Source of the DNA: Microvirga sp. Mcv34
GTDB lineage: Bacteria; Pseudomonadota; Alphaproteobacteria; Rhizobiales; Beijerinckiaceae
Length of the DNA stretch: 42,577 nt
NCBI RefSeq assembly: GCF_024519725.1
Contig: NZ_JALJRK010000044.1
Coordinates: 1 to 42,577, forward strand
Reading direction: 5' to 3'
The position numbers and the translations under genes were made by a program. The notes under the pieces were generated by a model that was given only the letters and a program-made list of their open reading frames with translations, ran no database searches and was not told the DNA's origin. Shown in pieces: positions 25,698 to 34,702 of the stretch (its first letter is position 1; every line of letters begins with the position of its first letter).

Positions 25698-27977
25698 ATG
25701 CCAGCGCCACTTACCATCAATGATATTCAGACTACGAAGGTAACCTTGACCGAGAACGACTCGGATCTCATCGTCAACGCGGCGATCAATGTCCAGCCGT
25801 TCACCACCGCCATCGATCTTTCGGCCGGCGCGGGTGGTGAGCTAAAGCTTTCCGCCGATGTGACAGGATTTATCCTTTCCACGCAGTCGACGGCCTATGT
25901 GGTCACGGTCGACGCCGGAGTCACCGCACAGAGGTTTTCTCTCACCGAGGCCAGCATCACCAACCATGGGCGGATCACCGACAGAGTGAGGATCGGCGAC
26001 CTATCCTCGGATGCCAGCACGCTCAGCAATCTCACGAATACGGGCTTTATCAACGAAGGGGCGGAACTGGGCTACCACACCCAGGTCTTCAATTCTGTCG
26101 TCGAAAATTCTGGAACGATTTCCACTTCATCTTCGACAGGCGTCGCCTTGAGCTTCCAAAGCGCCGCGGGCGGGATGGTCAACCTGACCAATTCGGGAAC
26201 GATCAGTGGAAATATCGGAATCGGGTTCAGCAGTCCGATCAACATCACGATCACCAACACCGGCACGATCAAGGGCACTGGATGGGGGGGAGCCGCGATC
26301 TCGGGAGTGAGCGGCGGCATGATCGACAACCGCCACGGCATCATCGAGGGCCTCGTCAGGCTGGTCGACGGGAACAACACCTTCTTGGGTGGCACCGGCG
26401 ATGAAATGATCGCAAGCGGGCGAGACAACGACATCATCAATGGCGGCGGTGGCATCGACACCGTCAGATTCGACTATGCGGACATGGATCTTACCGTCGA
26501 TCTTCGCATTACCACGGCCCAGACCATCGACGCGCGGAGCAGCGACACATTGATCGGGATCGAGAACCTGATCGGCTCGTACGGAGCAGACCATTTCACC
26601 GGCGACGATAATGCCAATTCTCTGGCCGGCAAAGGGGGCGACGACACCTTGGTGGGCGGCAACGGAGACGACACGCTCGCCGGAGGCTACCAGAACGATC
26701 TCCTCCAGGGCGGGGCGGGGGTCGACACGGCGATTTTCGATTTATCAACCGGCGCCCGGATCAACCTCAGCCTAACGACCGCGCAGAACACAGGCCAGGG
26801 CAACGACGTGCTGGAGGAGATCGAGAACATCGTCACAGGAAACGGCAACGACACCGTGACGGGCAGCGCCGCAGCCAATGCGCTGACGGGAAATTACGGT
26901 GACGACAAACTCAGCGGCGGCGCGGGCGACGATACGCTGAACGGAGGAGACGGGGACGATCTCCTGACCGGCGGTGCCGGCACCGACCTTATCGACGGCG
27001 GCGCAGGCGACGACGTGATTTTCGGAAGCGGCCGCGACGTCGCGGTGTTTTCCGTGGCAAGTTCCGCCTATACGAAGGTCGACAACGGGGACGGCAGCGT
27101 TACGGTCATCTCGGCCGACGGCACCGACGAGTTGCTGGGCATCCGCTTCGCCAAGTTCACCGACAAGACGGTCGCCCTGATCAATGCCAATCCCGACAGC
27201 ATCGCCCTGTCGAAAACGAGCGTTGCGGAAAACACGCTGGTCACCACCATCGTCGCGAGGTTGTCGGCGCACGACGCCGATGGGGACGCGTTGACTTACA
27301 GTCTGACGGACGATGCCGGCGGCATCTTCGCTCTCGACGACAACAACTTGATCCTAGCAAAAGCGCTTGATTTCGAGACACAGGCCCAGCACACGGTTAC
27401 CATCACGGCGAAGGATGCATGGGGCGGCGAGACGAGTCAGAGCTTCGTAATCTCCGTCGTCGATATCGACGAATCCGCCACGACAGGCGGGGGCGACAAG
27501 CCCCTGACCCTCGTCGGAACGGCCGGCGCCGATACCCTGACGGGAAAATCCCTCAACGATGAGCTGAGAGGCCTTAGCGGCAACGACACGCTGTCTGGCG
27601 GTGCCGGCAACGACCTGCTTTTCGGCGGCGTGGGCAAGGATGTACTCACGGGGGGAGAAGGTCAGGATATTTTCGGATTCGACACCAAGCCCAATAAAGC
27701 GACCAATATCGACCGCATCACCGATTTTTCGGTTGCCGACGATACGATTCAGCTATCGAAGGCGGCTTTCAGCAAGATCACGAAGAAGGGCGTTCTGGCA
27801 AAGAGCGCTTTCTGGTCCGGCGCGAAAGCGCATGATGCAAGCGACCGGATCATCTACGATCCCAAGAAGGGCGCCCTGTTCTATGACAGCGACGGATCCG
27901 GAAAGGCCGCAGCCGTGCAGATCGCGATTCTGTCCAAGGCGCTTAAAATCAACGCTCTCGATTTTTTCATCACCTGA
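25698..27977 (+). CDS. RTX exoprotein with beta-helix-like, cadherin-like and calcium-repeat regions
   Basis: A 759-residue probable type I secretion substrate. Residues 80-225 have repeated N-x-G-x-I motifs (NSGTIS, NSGTISGN, NTGTIKG) suggesting a parallel beta-helix. RTX calcium-binding nonapeptides occur at about 230-255, 296-345, 380-445 and 607-655 (such as GGAGDDTLNGGDGDDLLTGG). A cadherin-like domain spans about 498-592 (DSIALSKTSVAENTLV, DADGDALTYSL, LDFETQAQHTVTITAKD). The last roughly 100 residues (DRITDF, AHDASDRIIYDPKKG, ending DFFIT) are the shared C-terminal module. No N-terminal signal is present. It resembles adhesins or matrix proteins that fold outside the cell on binding Ca2+; no catalytic site was recognised. 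A strong terminator follows. Confidence 0.88.
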   Translation: MPAPLTINDIQTTKVTLTENDSDLIVNAAINVQPFTTAIDLSAGAGGELKLSADVTGFILSTQSTAYVVTVDAGVTAQRFSLTEASITNHGRITDRVRIGDLSSDASTLSNLTNTGFINEGAELGYHTQVFNSVVENSGTISTSSSTGVALSFQSAAGGMVNLTNSGTISGNIGIGFSSPINITITNTGTIKGTGWGGAAISGVSGGMIDNRHGIIEGLVRLVDGNNTFLGGTGDEMIASGRDNDIINGGGGIDTVRFDYADMDLTVDLRITTAQTIDARSSDTLIGIENLIGSYGADHFTGDDNANSLAGKGGDDTLVGGNGDDTLAGGYQNDLLQGGAGVDTAIFDLSTGARINLSLTTAQNTGQGNDVLEEIENIVTGNGNDTVTGSAAANALTGNYGDDKLSGGAGDDTLNGGDGDDLLTGGAGTDLIDGGAGDDVIFGSGRDVAVFSVASSAYTKVDNGDGSVTVISADGTDELLGIRFAKFTDKTVALINANPDSIALSKTSVAENTLVTTIVARLSAHDADGDALTYSLTDDAGGIFALDDNNLILAKALDFETQAQHTVTITAKDAWGGETSQSFVISVVDIDESATTGGGDKPLTLVGTAGADTLTGKSLNDELRGLSGNDTLSGGAGNDLLFGGVGKDVLTGGEGQDIFGFDTKPNKATNIDRITDFSVADDTIQLSKAAFSKITKKGVLAKSAFWSGAKAHDASDRIIYDPKKGALFYDSDGSGKAAAVQIAILSKALKINALDFFIT

Positions 27978-28028
27978 TGGTGTCCGACCTTCGGGCTCGG
28001 CGGCAGGGCGACAAGACGAAAAGCGAAA

Positions 28029-28056
28029 AGGCCGGGCGATCTGCCCGGCCTCTTTT
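28029..28056. terminator. Bidirectional rho-independent terminator
   Basis: AGGCCGGGC (28029-28037), loop GATCT, then GCCCGGCCT (28043-28051) followed by CTTTT. On the other strand the stem is followed by TTTTCGCTTTTCG. It lies between the convergent RTX gene (stop 27977) and the L,D-transpeptidase gene (stop 28078) and fits termination of both. This is the clearest intrinsic terminator in the window. Confidence 0.9.
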
Positions 28057-28077
28057 ACTGTCGAACGATGAACAGGT

Positions 28078-28722
28078 TCAGACCCGGTAGCGTCCATTGC
28101 GCTTCACATAGACCGTCGCGCCGACGGGAACGCGCTCGTAGAGGTCGGCCACGTCCTCGTTGAGCATGCGCACGCAGCCCGAGGAGACCTGCTCGCCGAT
28201 GCTCCAGGGCTCGTTGGTGCCGTGGATGCGGAAGAGGATGTCGCGGCCGTCCTGATAGAGATAGAGGGCGCGGGCGCCGAGCGGGTTGTCGAGTCCGGCC
28301 TCCACATAGCGCGGCAGCTCCGGCTTGATGCCGACCATGGTCTTGGTGGGCGACCAGTTGGGCCAGACACCCTTGCGGCCCACGGATGCGATGCCCTTCC
28401 AGGAGAAGCCCTGCTTGCCGACGCCGACGCCGTAGCGGATCGCCCTGCCCTCCGGCTGGACGAGGTAGAGCATGCGCTCGTCGATATCGACCACGATGGA
28501 GCCCGGCTTCTCGGAGCCTTTGTACTCCACCGTCTGGCGCGCGTATTTCGCGTCCATCCTGCGGCGGTCGACCAGAGGAATGTCGTGCGGCTTGTCCGGC
28601 ATGGTGCCGATGTACCAGCCGGCATCGTCCGCCGAGGCGGCCTCGTAGGGCTGTTGCTGGGCAGTCTGGCAGGCAGCGAGGGGCGCGCTCAGGAGAGCGG
28701 CGATCAGCAGGCGTCGAATCAT
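28078..28722 (-). CDS. L,D-transpeptidase (YkuD) lipoprotein
   Basis: A 214-residue periplasmic enzyme that forms 3-3 peptide crosslinks in peptidoglycan, or links proteins to it. The N-terminal hydrophobic signal ends in a lipobox, APLAAC, with the lipidated Cys18. The YkuD catalytic domain (about 75-210) contains VVDIDERMLYLV at its start and the active-site motif RIHGTNEPWSIG...SSGCVRM with His167 and the nucleophile Cys183. A GTG two codons upstream (28728) is an alternative start. Clear identity; whether it acts in crosslinking or in attaching outer-membrane proteins (as shown for some rhizobial enzymes) is unknown. It is convergent with the RTX gene across a shared terminator. Confidence 0.93.
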   Translation of the reverse strand: MIRRLLIAALLSAPLAACQTAQQQPYEAASADDAGWYIGTMPDKPHDIPLVDRRRMDAKYARQTVEYKGSEKPGSIVVDIDERMLYLVQPEGRAIRYGVGVGKQGFSWKGIASVGRKGVWPNWSPTKTMVGIKPELPRYVEAGLDNPLGARALYLYQDGRDILFRIHGTNEPWSIGEQVSSGCVRMLNEDVADLYERVPVGATVYVKRNGRYRV

Positions 28723-28902
28723 GGTCACTCAACCAGGTGAATCAGTTGCCGCTTACCTAGGGCGTAGGTGCCGGCTTGGCTGTGCCCCACGCGCAACACC
28801 TTAACATGAATTGACCCCGCCGCCCCCTCGGGGAGATGTCTCCAAAGGAGGAGAAACAGCTCTCTTCCGAGGCAGGCGAAGGATTTGCCCCACTTTGAGC
28901 TG

Positions 28903-31158
28903 CTATCCCTCGATGCGGGAGAAATCCGCCACCGTGCGGGTGGCTTCGCGGATATCGTTGAGGAGCCGCAGGCGGTTCGCCCGGAGGCCTGAATCCTCCG
29001 CATTGACGGTCACCTTGTCGAAGAACGCATCGACGGGCTGGCGCAGGCGCGAGAGCGCGCGCATCGCCCCCTCGAAATCCTCCGCCTCGATGGCCGCCTT
29101 GGCCTCTTCCTTGGCGCCGTGCAGCACCACGGCAAGCGCCTTCTCTTCGATCTGACCCTGGTCGTTCACGATCTGGAGGTCCGGCGCCTCGTTATAGGCG
29201 CACCCGTCCTTCTTCTCCTCGATGCGCAGGATGTTGGCGGCGCGGCGATAACCGGCGAGCAGATTCCGGCCGTCCTCCGTATCGAGGAAGCGGCCGAGCG
29301 CCTCCACCCGGCGAACAACCATGAGAAGGTCGTCCTGGCCTTCGAGGGCGAAGACCGCATCGATGAGATCGTGACGCGCGCCCTGGTCGCGCAGATAGAC
29401 TTTCAGGCGGTCGGCGAAGAAGGAGAGGAGGTCGAGCGCCCGCACATACATGATGCGCGCAAGGCTCTCGGAATTCCCCAACTGCCGCTGGCGGAAAATG
29501 GATTCGAGATCCGGAAGGGTCGGATGATCGAGCAGCCCAGCAATGGCGCTGTCGTCGATCGCCTCGACGAGCTTCTTGGCCTGCAAGAACTCCTCGAAGA
29601 GAACGTCCTTCGCGTCGCGGGCGAAAAGCTTCGCGAACAGGGCAATCAGCGGCAGCTTGAGATTGTTCTCCAGCACCAGCCGGATCACGCCGAGCGCCGC
29701 ACGGCGCAGCGCATAGGGATCCTTCGATCCCGTCGGCTTCTCGTCGATGGCCCAGAAGCCAACCAGCGTGTCGATCTTGTCGGCGAGCGCCACGGCCACG
29801 GAGACCGGATCGGTCGGCACGCGGTCGGACGGACCGAGCGGCTTGTAATGCTCTTCGATGGCCGCCGCGACGGACGGGTGCTCGCCCTGCAGGGTCGCAT
29901 AATAGCGGCCCATGAGTCCTTGCAGCTCGGGGAACTCGCCGACCATCTCGGTGACGAGATCGGCCTTGGCGAGCCGCGCGGCCCGTTCTGCCAGCGCCGG
30001 ATCGGCCCCGACAGCAGGCGCCAGTTCCCTGGCCAGCGCCGCGATGCGCTCCACGCGCTCGTATTGCGTGCCGAGCTTCTCGTGGAACACGATGCTCTTG
30101 AGCTTTTCGAGCCGGTCTTCGAGCTTCACCTTCTGGTCCGTCTCCCAGAAGAACTTCGCATCGGACAGGCGCGCGCGCACCACGCGCTCGTTGCCGCCCA
30201 CGATGGTCTTGCCGCCATCGCCGGCGATGAGGTTCGAGGTGAGCAGGAACTTGTTCGCGAGCTTGCCGGTGTTGGGATCGCGCAGCACGAAGCATTTCTG
30301 GTTCGCCCGGATCGTGGTGCGGATCACCTCCGGCGGAATGTCGAGGAACGCTTCATCGAATGAGCCCATGAGCACCACGGGCCATTCCACGAGACCCGCG
30401 ACCTCTTCGAGCAGGCCCTCGTCCTCGACGAGTTCGAGGCCCTGCGCGAAGGCGAGATCCTTCGCGTCGTGCAGGATCATGTCCTTGCGGCGGTCCGTGT
30501 CGATCACGACCTTGGCACGCTCCAGCGCCGGCGCGTAATCGTCGAAGCGCTTCACGCGGATCTCGCCGGGGGCGAGGAAGCGGTGGCCCTTCGTGACGTC
30601 GCCCGATGCGATCCCGTCGATCTCGAAGCGCACCACTTCCGGATCCTCGGTCTCGGGCCCGAAGGTGCAGATGACGGAATGGAGCGGACGCACCCAGCGC
30701 AGGCTCCCAGGCTCGCGCGACGCTGCACCCCAGCGCATGGATTTCGGCCAGGGGAAATTCTTGACGATGCCGGGCAGGATTTCCGCCAGCACGTCCGGGG
30801 TCGAGCGGCCGGGTTTCTCGATCACGGCGACGTAGAACTCGCCCTTCTTCGGATCGCTCTCGATTTTCGCCAGGTCGATGGAGGACAGCCCCGCCCCCTT
30901 CAGGAAGCCCTGGATCGCCGCATCGGGTGAGCCGACGCGCGGGCCCTTGCGCTCCTCGCGCACATCCTGCCCCTTCACCGGCAGGCCGGCCACATGGAGC
31001 GCCAGCCGCCGTGGCGTGGCAAAAGCCTTGGCGCCTTCATAAAGGAAGCCGCGCTCCACGAGCGCATCGGTCACAAGCTTCTTCAGATCCTCCGCCGCAC
31101 GGCGCTGCATGCGGGCGGGAATTTCTTCGGAAAAGAGTTCGAGGAGAAGATCGGGCAT
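28903..31158 (-). CDS. glyS: Glycyl-tRNA synthetase beta subunit
   Basis: The large subunit of the bacterial alpha2-beta2 glycyl-tRNA synthetase, which charges tRNA-Gly; this subunit carries tRNA-binding and editing-like domains. The family's start [21 protein letters not shown] is intact, and [36 protein letters not shown]-like [11 protein letters not shown] and [14 protein letters not shown] are recognisable conserved blocks; the C-terminus holds the anticodon-binding DALR-like domain ([11 protein letters not shown]). At 751 residues it is slightly longer than the usual 690-700, which is common in this order. It lies 45 bases after glyQ in the same direction, so the two are one operon. Confidence 0.97.
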   Translation of the reverse strand: MPDLLLELFSEEIPARMQRRAAEDLKKLVTDALVERGFLYEGAKAFATPRRLALHVAGLPVKGQDVREERKGPRVGSPDAAIQGFLKGAGLSSIDLAKIESDPKKGEFYVAVIEKPGRSTPDVLAEILPGIVKNFPWPKSMRWGAASREPGSLRWVRPLHSVICTFGPETEDPEVVRFEIDGIASGDVTKGHRFLAPGEIRVKRFDDYAPALERAKVVIDTDRRKDMILHDAKDLAFAQGLELVEDEGLLEEVAGLVEWPVVLMGSFDEAFLDIPPEVIRTTIRANQKCFVLRDPNTGKLANKFLLTSNLIAGDGGKTIVGGNERVVRARLSDAKFFWETDQKVKLEDRLEKLKSIVFHEKLGTQYERVERIAALARELAPAVGADPALAERAARLAKADLVTEMVGEFPELQGLMGRYYATLQGEHPSVAAAIEEHYKPLGPSDRVPTDPVSVAVALADKIDTLVGFWAIDEKPTGSKDPYALRRAALGVIRLVLENNLKLPLIALFAKLFARDAKDVLFEEFLQAKKLVEAIDDSAIAGLLDHPTLPDLESIFRQRQLGNSESLARIMYVRALDLLSFFADRLKVYLRDQGARHDLIDAVFALEGQDDLLMVVRRVEALGRFLDTEDGRNLLAGYRRAANILRIEEKKDGCAYNEAPDLQIVNDQGQIEEKALAVVLHGAKEEAKAAIEAEDFEGAMRALSRLRQPVDAFFDKVTVNAEDSGLRANRLRLLNDIREATRTVADFSRIEG

Positions 31159-31203
31159 CGGAGAACTTTATGTCTGAGGGAGATCAACGGATCGGGACGG
31201 CAT

Positions 31204-32145
31204 TCACGCCGCCACGCCTCCGCCCTCGGTCTTCAGCCAAGCGGCACCGCAGGCCTTCGCCAGCTCGCGGACGCGCAGGATATAGCTCTGGCGCTCGGTG
31301 ACGGAGATCACCCCGCGGGCGTCGAGCAGATTGAACATGTGGCTGGCCTTGATGCACTGGTCATAGGCCGGCAGCGCCATGAGGTGGCGGTTGTCGTTGA
31401 AGCCGGGCTTCGGCTCGCCGTCTTCGAGATATTTGCGGCAGGCGGCCTCGGCATCGCGGAAATGCCGGAACAGCATCTCGGTGTCGGCATATTCGAAATT
31501 GTGGCGCGAATATTCCTGCTCGGCCTGGAGGAAGACATCGCCGTAGGTGACCTTCCGGTCGCCGTCGAGCCCGTTGAAGTTGAGGTCGTAGATCGATTCC
31601 ACGCCCTGCAAATACATGGCGAGACGCTCGAGGCCGTAGGTCAGCTCGCCGGCCACCGGCGAGCATTCGAAGCCGGCCACCTGCTGAAAGTAAGTGAATT
31701 GCGACACTTCCATGCCGTCGCACCAGCATTCCCAGCCGAGACCCCAGGCGCCGAGCGTCGGGCTTTCCCAATCGTCCTCGACGAAGCGGATGTCGTGGAC
31801 GCTCGTGTCGATGCCGATGGCCTTGAGCGAGCCGAGATAGAGCTCCTGCAGGTTCGGCGGGTTCGGCTTCAGGATCACCTGGAACTGGTAGTAGTGCTGG
31901 AGCCGGTTCGGGTTCTCGCCGTAGCGCCCGTCCTTCGGGCGGCGGGAGGGCTGCACATAGGCGGCCCGCCAGGGCCGTGGGCCCAGGGCCCTCAGGGTGG
32001 TGGCTGGGTGGAAAGTGCCCGCGCCGACTTCCATGTCGTAGGGCTGGAGGATGACGCAGCCCTGCTCGGCCCAGTAGCGCTGGAGGGTGAGGATCAGGCC
32101 CTGGAAAGAGCGCGCAGGGTTCATATGCGCGGGTTCGCTCGTCAT
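31204..32145 (-). CDS. glyQ: Glycyl-tRNA synthetase alpha subunit
   Basis: The catalytic subunit that activates glycine with ATP. Its 313 residues show all family landmarks: [81 protein letters not shown] and [17 protein letters not shown]. These are class II synthetase motifs and glycine-pocket residues. The ATG at 32145 is chosen; a second ATG seven codons on (MNPARSF) is equally placed. It precedes glyS and follows the S49 peptidase gene by 96 bases, a neighbourhood conserved in Hyphomicrobiales to my knowledge. Confidence 0.98.
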   Translation of the reverse strand: MTSEPAHMNPARSFQGLILTLQRYWAEQGCVILQPYDMEVGAGTFHPATTLRALGPRPWRAAYVQPSRRPKDGRYGENPNRLQHYYQFQVILKPNPPNLQELYLGSLKAIGIDTSVHDIRFVEDDWESPTLGAWGLGWECWCDGMEVSQFTYFQQVAGFECSPVAGELTYGLERLAMYLQGVESIYDLNFNGLDGDRKVTYGDVFLQAEQEYSRHNFEYADTEMLFRHFRDAEAACRKYLEDGEPKPGFNDNRHLMALPAYDQCIKASHMFNLLDARGVISVTERQSYILRVRELAKACGAAWLKTEGGGVAA

Positions 32146-32241
32146 ATCGGCGTCCGGTTCATCTCGAAAATGTCAGGCGAACCCTTGGGATGACGGGCGG
32201 CCCAAGTCAAGCGTCGGCGGCTCCTCCCGTCATCGCCGGCC

Positions 32242-33126
32242 TCACAAGCCCAAGCGCGCCCAGGCGGCCCGCTCCTCGAGGGCTCCGACGATCTCGCCCG
32301 GGTCGATCAGGCTGCTCTGCCCGAGGGACCGGCGGCCGAAGAGGCGGCCCAGCAGCGGCGGCCGGGCCGGCTCGATCATGCGGAACTGCACATTCTCGCC
32401 GAAGCGCTGGCGCAGGATGGTACGAATGTCCCCGAGCCCATCGATGAGGCCGAGATCGAGCGCCTCCGACCCGACCCAGAAGGCGCCGGAGAAGAGATCG
32501 TCATAGGAATCGTTGAGCTTTTCGCCACGGCGGTCACGGACGAGATCCTCGAAGACCTGATGGATCTGGCGCTGGAGCCCCTTCAGGCGCACCACGTCGT
32601 CCGGGTTCTCCGGCCGGAAAGGGTCCAGCATCGCCTTGCTCTTGCCCGCCGTATGAACCCGCCGCTCGACCCCGATGCGCTCGATCAGCTCATGAAAGCC
32701 GAAGCTCGCGGAGACGACCCCGATGGAACCGACGATGGAGGCCGGGTCGGCATAGATCTCGTCCGCCGCGCAGGCGATCATGTAGCCGCCCGAAGCCGCC
32801 GCATCCTCCACGAAGGCGATGACGGGGAGCTTCTTCTCCTCGGCGAAGGCGCGGATGCGCTTGAAGATCAGGTGCGACTGCGCGGCGGACCCGCCCGGCG
32901 AGTTGATGACCAGCGCCACCGCCTTCGCGCCCGGAACCGAGAAGGCGCGCTCCAGGAGCGGCGCCACGCTCGCCATGGCGAGCCCGGCCCTGAGAGGCAT
33001 CACGGCGCCGATGGGGCCGGACAGGCGCACGACGGGCACAATGGGATCGGGATAGACGCGATATTTGCCCGGTAGGAGAAATTGAAGACGTGCCGGAAGC
33101 ATGGAAGAGAACGATGTTTGAGCCAT
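32242..33126 (-). CDS. S49-family serine peptidase (SppA/SohB type)
   Basis: A 294-residue single-domain peptidase of the signal peptide peptidase A family, which degrades leftover signal peptides or membrane-associated peptides using a Ser-Lys dyad. SPGGSAAQSHLIFKRI (76-91) forms the substrate-strand loop; the nucleophile is Ser112 in AASGGYMIACAADEI and the general base is Lys164 in HTAGKSKAML, the 52-residue spacing seen in the family. No clear N-terminal transmembrane segment is present (residues 10-35 are only mildly hydrophobic), so it may be cytoplasmic or peripheral. An in-frame ATG at 33102 is an alternative start. It is transcribed towards glyQ. Confidence 0.92.
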   Translation of the reverse strand: MAQTSFSSMLPARLQFLLPGKYRVYPDPIVPVVRLSGPIGAVMPLRAGLAMASVAPLLERAFSVPGAKAVALVINSPGGSAAQSHLIFKRIRAFAEEKKLPVIAFVEDAAASGGYMIACAADEIYADPASIVGSIGVVSASFGFHELIERIGVERRVHTAGKSKAMLDPFRPENPDDVVRLKGLQRQIHQVFEDLVRDRRGEKLNDSYDDLFSGAFWVGSEALDLGLIDGLGDIRTILRQRFGENVQFRMIEPARPPLLGRLFGRRSLGQSSLIDPGEIVGALEERAAWARLGL

Positions 33127-33290
33127 GGCCGTTATGTAGGGTGCACAGCCCGGCTTCCCAAGATGAACATACCGTTAGGGAAATTGTCGGGCTGCGTTCA
33201 GTTAGGTTCGTTTAAATCTTCATCATGGACAACAGCCCGGTCGCAACACCGTTTCATTTCGGTTTGCGGGCGAGGCGAGGAGAAGATGAA

Positions 33291-33611
33291 ATGCGTAAGC
33301 TGATGTTCGGCCTTCTTGGTTTTGCAGCCCTGGGCTTCGGGGCCCTGTCGGTCCAGCCGGCGGAGGCGCAGCCCTATTACCCGGGCTATGGCTATCGGGA
33401 GCCGTCCGTGACGGTCCAGTACGGGGGACCTCGCTATGGCCGCCCTTATTACGGTCGTCCCTATTACGGACGTCCCTACGGCGCCTATCGCCCGATGCCC
33501 GCCGCGCGACGCTGCTGGGTCGAGCCGCGCCGGGTCTGGAACGGCTACCGCTGGGTGCGCCGTCCCATCGAGGTCTGCCGTACGGTGGGGCGCCCCGGCT
33601 ATCGTTACTGA
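33291..33611 (+). CDS. Small secreted Tyr/Arg/Gly/Pro-rich protein, function unknown
   Basis: A 106-residue protein beginning with a standard Sec signal peptide (MRKLMFGLLGFAALGFGALS...AEA, cleavage near residue 26). The mature part has tandem repeats of the type RYGRPYYGRPYYGRPYGAYR followed by a compact C-terminal segment with two cysteines (RRCWVEPRRVW...RPIEVCRTV) about 22 residues apart that may form a disulfide. No enzyme family is recognised. GAGGAGAAG precedes the ATG at 33291; an upstream in-frame ATG at 33225 would destroy the signal peptide. It is divergent from the S49 peptidase gene and ends at an intrinsic terminator. Similar short basic Tyr-rich secreted proteins are frequent in Hyphomicrobiales without known role. 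Confidence 0.85.
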   Translation: MRKLMFGLLGFAALGFGALSVQPAEAQPYYPGYGYREPSVTVQYGGPRYGRPYYGRPYYGRPYGAYRPMPAARRCWVEPRRVWNGYRWVRRPIEVCRTVGRPGYRY

Positions 33612-33619
33612 GTTCGGAC

Positions 33620-33646
33620 AAGGGCGCCGCAAGGCGCCCTTTTCAT
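33620..33646. terminator. Rho-independent terminator, usable in both directions
   Basis: AAGGGCGCC (33620-33628), loop GCAA, GGCGCCCTT (33633-33641), followed by TTCAT. It starts nine bases after the stop of the small secreted protein gene and runs into the stop codon of the convergent trmN6 gene. Confidence 0.85.
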
Positions 33647-34383
33647 AGGAGGTCCGCCTCCCCCCGATGCAGGGCGTCGGCCTGTGGGGTGAACCGCCCG
33701 TCCGGCCCGTTCAGGATCAGCGGCGGCAGAATGGTCAGGGGTGCCTTGCTGCCCTTGACCCCGGCCAGCAGGAGGCGAATCGCCGGCCGGTCGGCGCTCG
33801 GATGCACGAAGCGCAGTTCCAGACCCCCGAACCATCTGTCCACGATCCGAAGGCATTCGGAGGTGCGGTCGGCCCGATGGATGAGGACGAGTCGCCCCTT
33901 CGGCTTGAGCAGCCCCGCGCAGGCCTTCAGCCAAGCCTCCAGCCCACCCGCCGGCAGGGCATGAGCGGCCGCGCGAATCCGATTGGGCGAGATCCGGGCC
34001 TGCCCCTCCTCCAGGAACGGCGGATTGGTGAGGACGAGATCGGCGCTCTCAGGCATCAGTCCGACCGCAAGTCGCGCGTTCCTGTCCAGCAGGTCGGCGA
34101 CGGCAATCCGCCCGTCCAGGCCGTTGTCCTGGCAGTTGCGGCGGCACAATTCGGCGAGATCGGGATCCCGCTCCACGAAGACGTAGCAGGCTCCCTTCGC
34201 CCGGGTCGCCGCCATGAGCCCGACGGCTCCGGTCGCGGCTCCCACATCCACCACCACATCGCCCGCTTTCACCGGTGCCGAGGCGGCGAGCAGGACCGCA
34301 TCGGTGCCGGCCCGATGCCCCCTCTCCGGCTGGACGAGGCGGACGCGCCCGCCGAGCAATAAATCTTCCGTGATCTCAACCAT
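33643..34383 (-). CDS. tRNA1(Val) A37 N6-methyltransferase family (TrmN6/YfiC)
   Basis: A 246-residue class I SAM methyltransferase of the small-domain adenine-N6 type. It has RVRLVQPERGHRAGTDAVLL near the N-terminus (the family's QxxxGxRxGxDA motif), the SAM loop VVDVGAATGAVGL (44-56), the acidic ERDPDLAELC strand end, and the catalytic TNPPF (119-123) diagnostic of N6-adenine methylation. The best-known member modifies A37 of tRNA-Val1. The target here is inferred from family only. The start codon overlaps the end of the DUF2007 gene by eight bases (ATGGTTGA), so translation of the two is coupled. Confidence 0.87.
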   Translation of the reverse strand: MVEITEDLLLGGRVRLVQPERGHRAGTDAVLLAASAPVKAGDVVVDVGAATGAVGLMAATRAKGACYVFVERDPDLAELCRRNCQDNGLDGRIAVADLLDRNARLAVGLMPESADLVLTNPPFLEEGQARISPNRIRAAAHALPAGGLEAWLKACAGLLKPKGRLVLIHRADRTSECLRIVDRWFGGLELRFVHPSADRPAIRLLLAGVKGSKAPLTILPPLILNGPDGRFTPQADALHRGEADLL

Positions 34384-34600
34384 GGCGCAGCTCGGCCTCG
34401 AGCCCCGCCTCGGAGATCAGCCGGCGCGCCTGGAGCAGATGGTCCTCGGGGACCAGGATCCGGCGCGGAAAGGCGCCCGTCATGCCTTCCAGGGCGCTCA
34501 TATGCGCGTCCGCGACGAGAACGGGGATATTGGCGTTTTGCAACAGGGATTGTAGGAAACCGACCAGAACGAGATCGTTGGTGCGGACGATTTCGACCAT
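34376..34600 (-). CDS. DUF2007 small protein
   Basis: A 74-residue protein beginning MVEIVRTNDLVLVGFLQSLL and continuing NANIPVLVADAHMSALEG and RRILVPEDHLLQARRLI. This is the DUF2007 (putative prokaryotic signal-transducing) fold: a small alpha-beta domain. DUF2007 genes beside a methyltransferase and a polyprenyl synthase are a recurring neighbourhood in this order. The stop overlaps the trmN6 start by eight bases. The gene is divergent from the polyprenyl synthase gene, with about 100 bases between. Function unknown. Confidence 0.88.
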   Translation of the reverse strand: MVEIVRTNDLVLVGFLQSLLQNANIPVLVADAHMSALEGMTGAFPRRILVPEDHLLQARRLISEAGLEAELRHG

Positions 34601-34702
34601 CGGCGTGAGATCCTTCCCATGCGCTAAGCGTTTGCATTGCAGCATGGAAAGTGCCATGCCAAACCATATTCCTACCGGCCATCCCGGCCGGCAACCCGGG
34701 TA

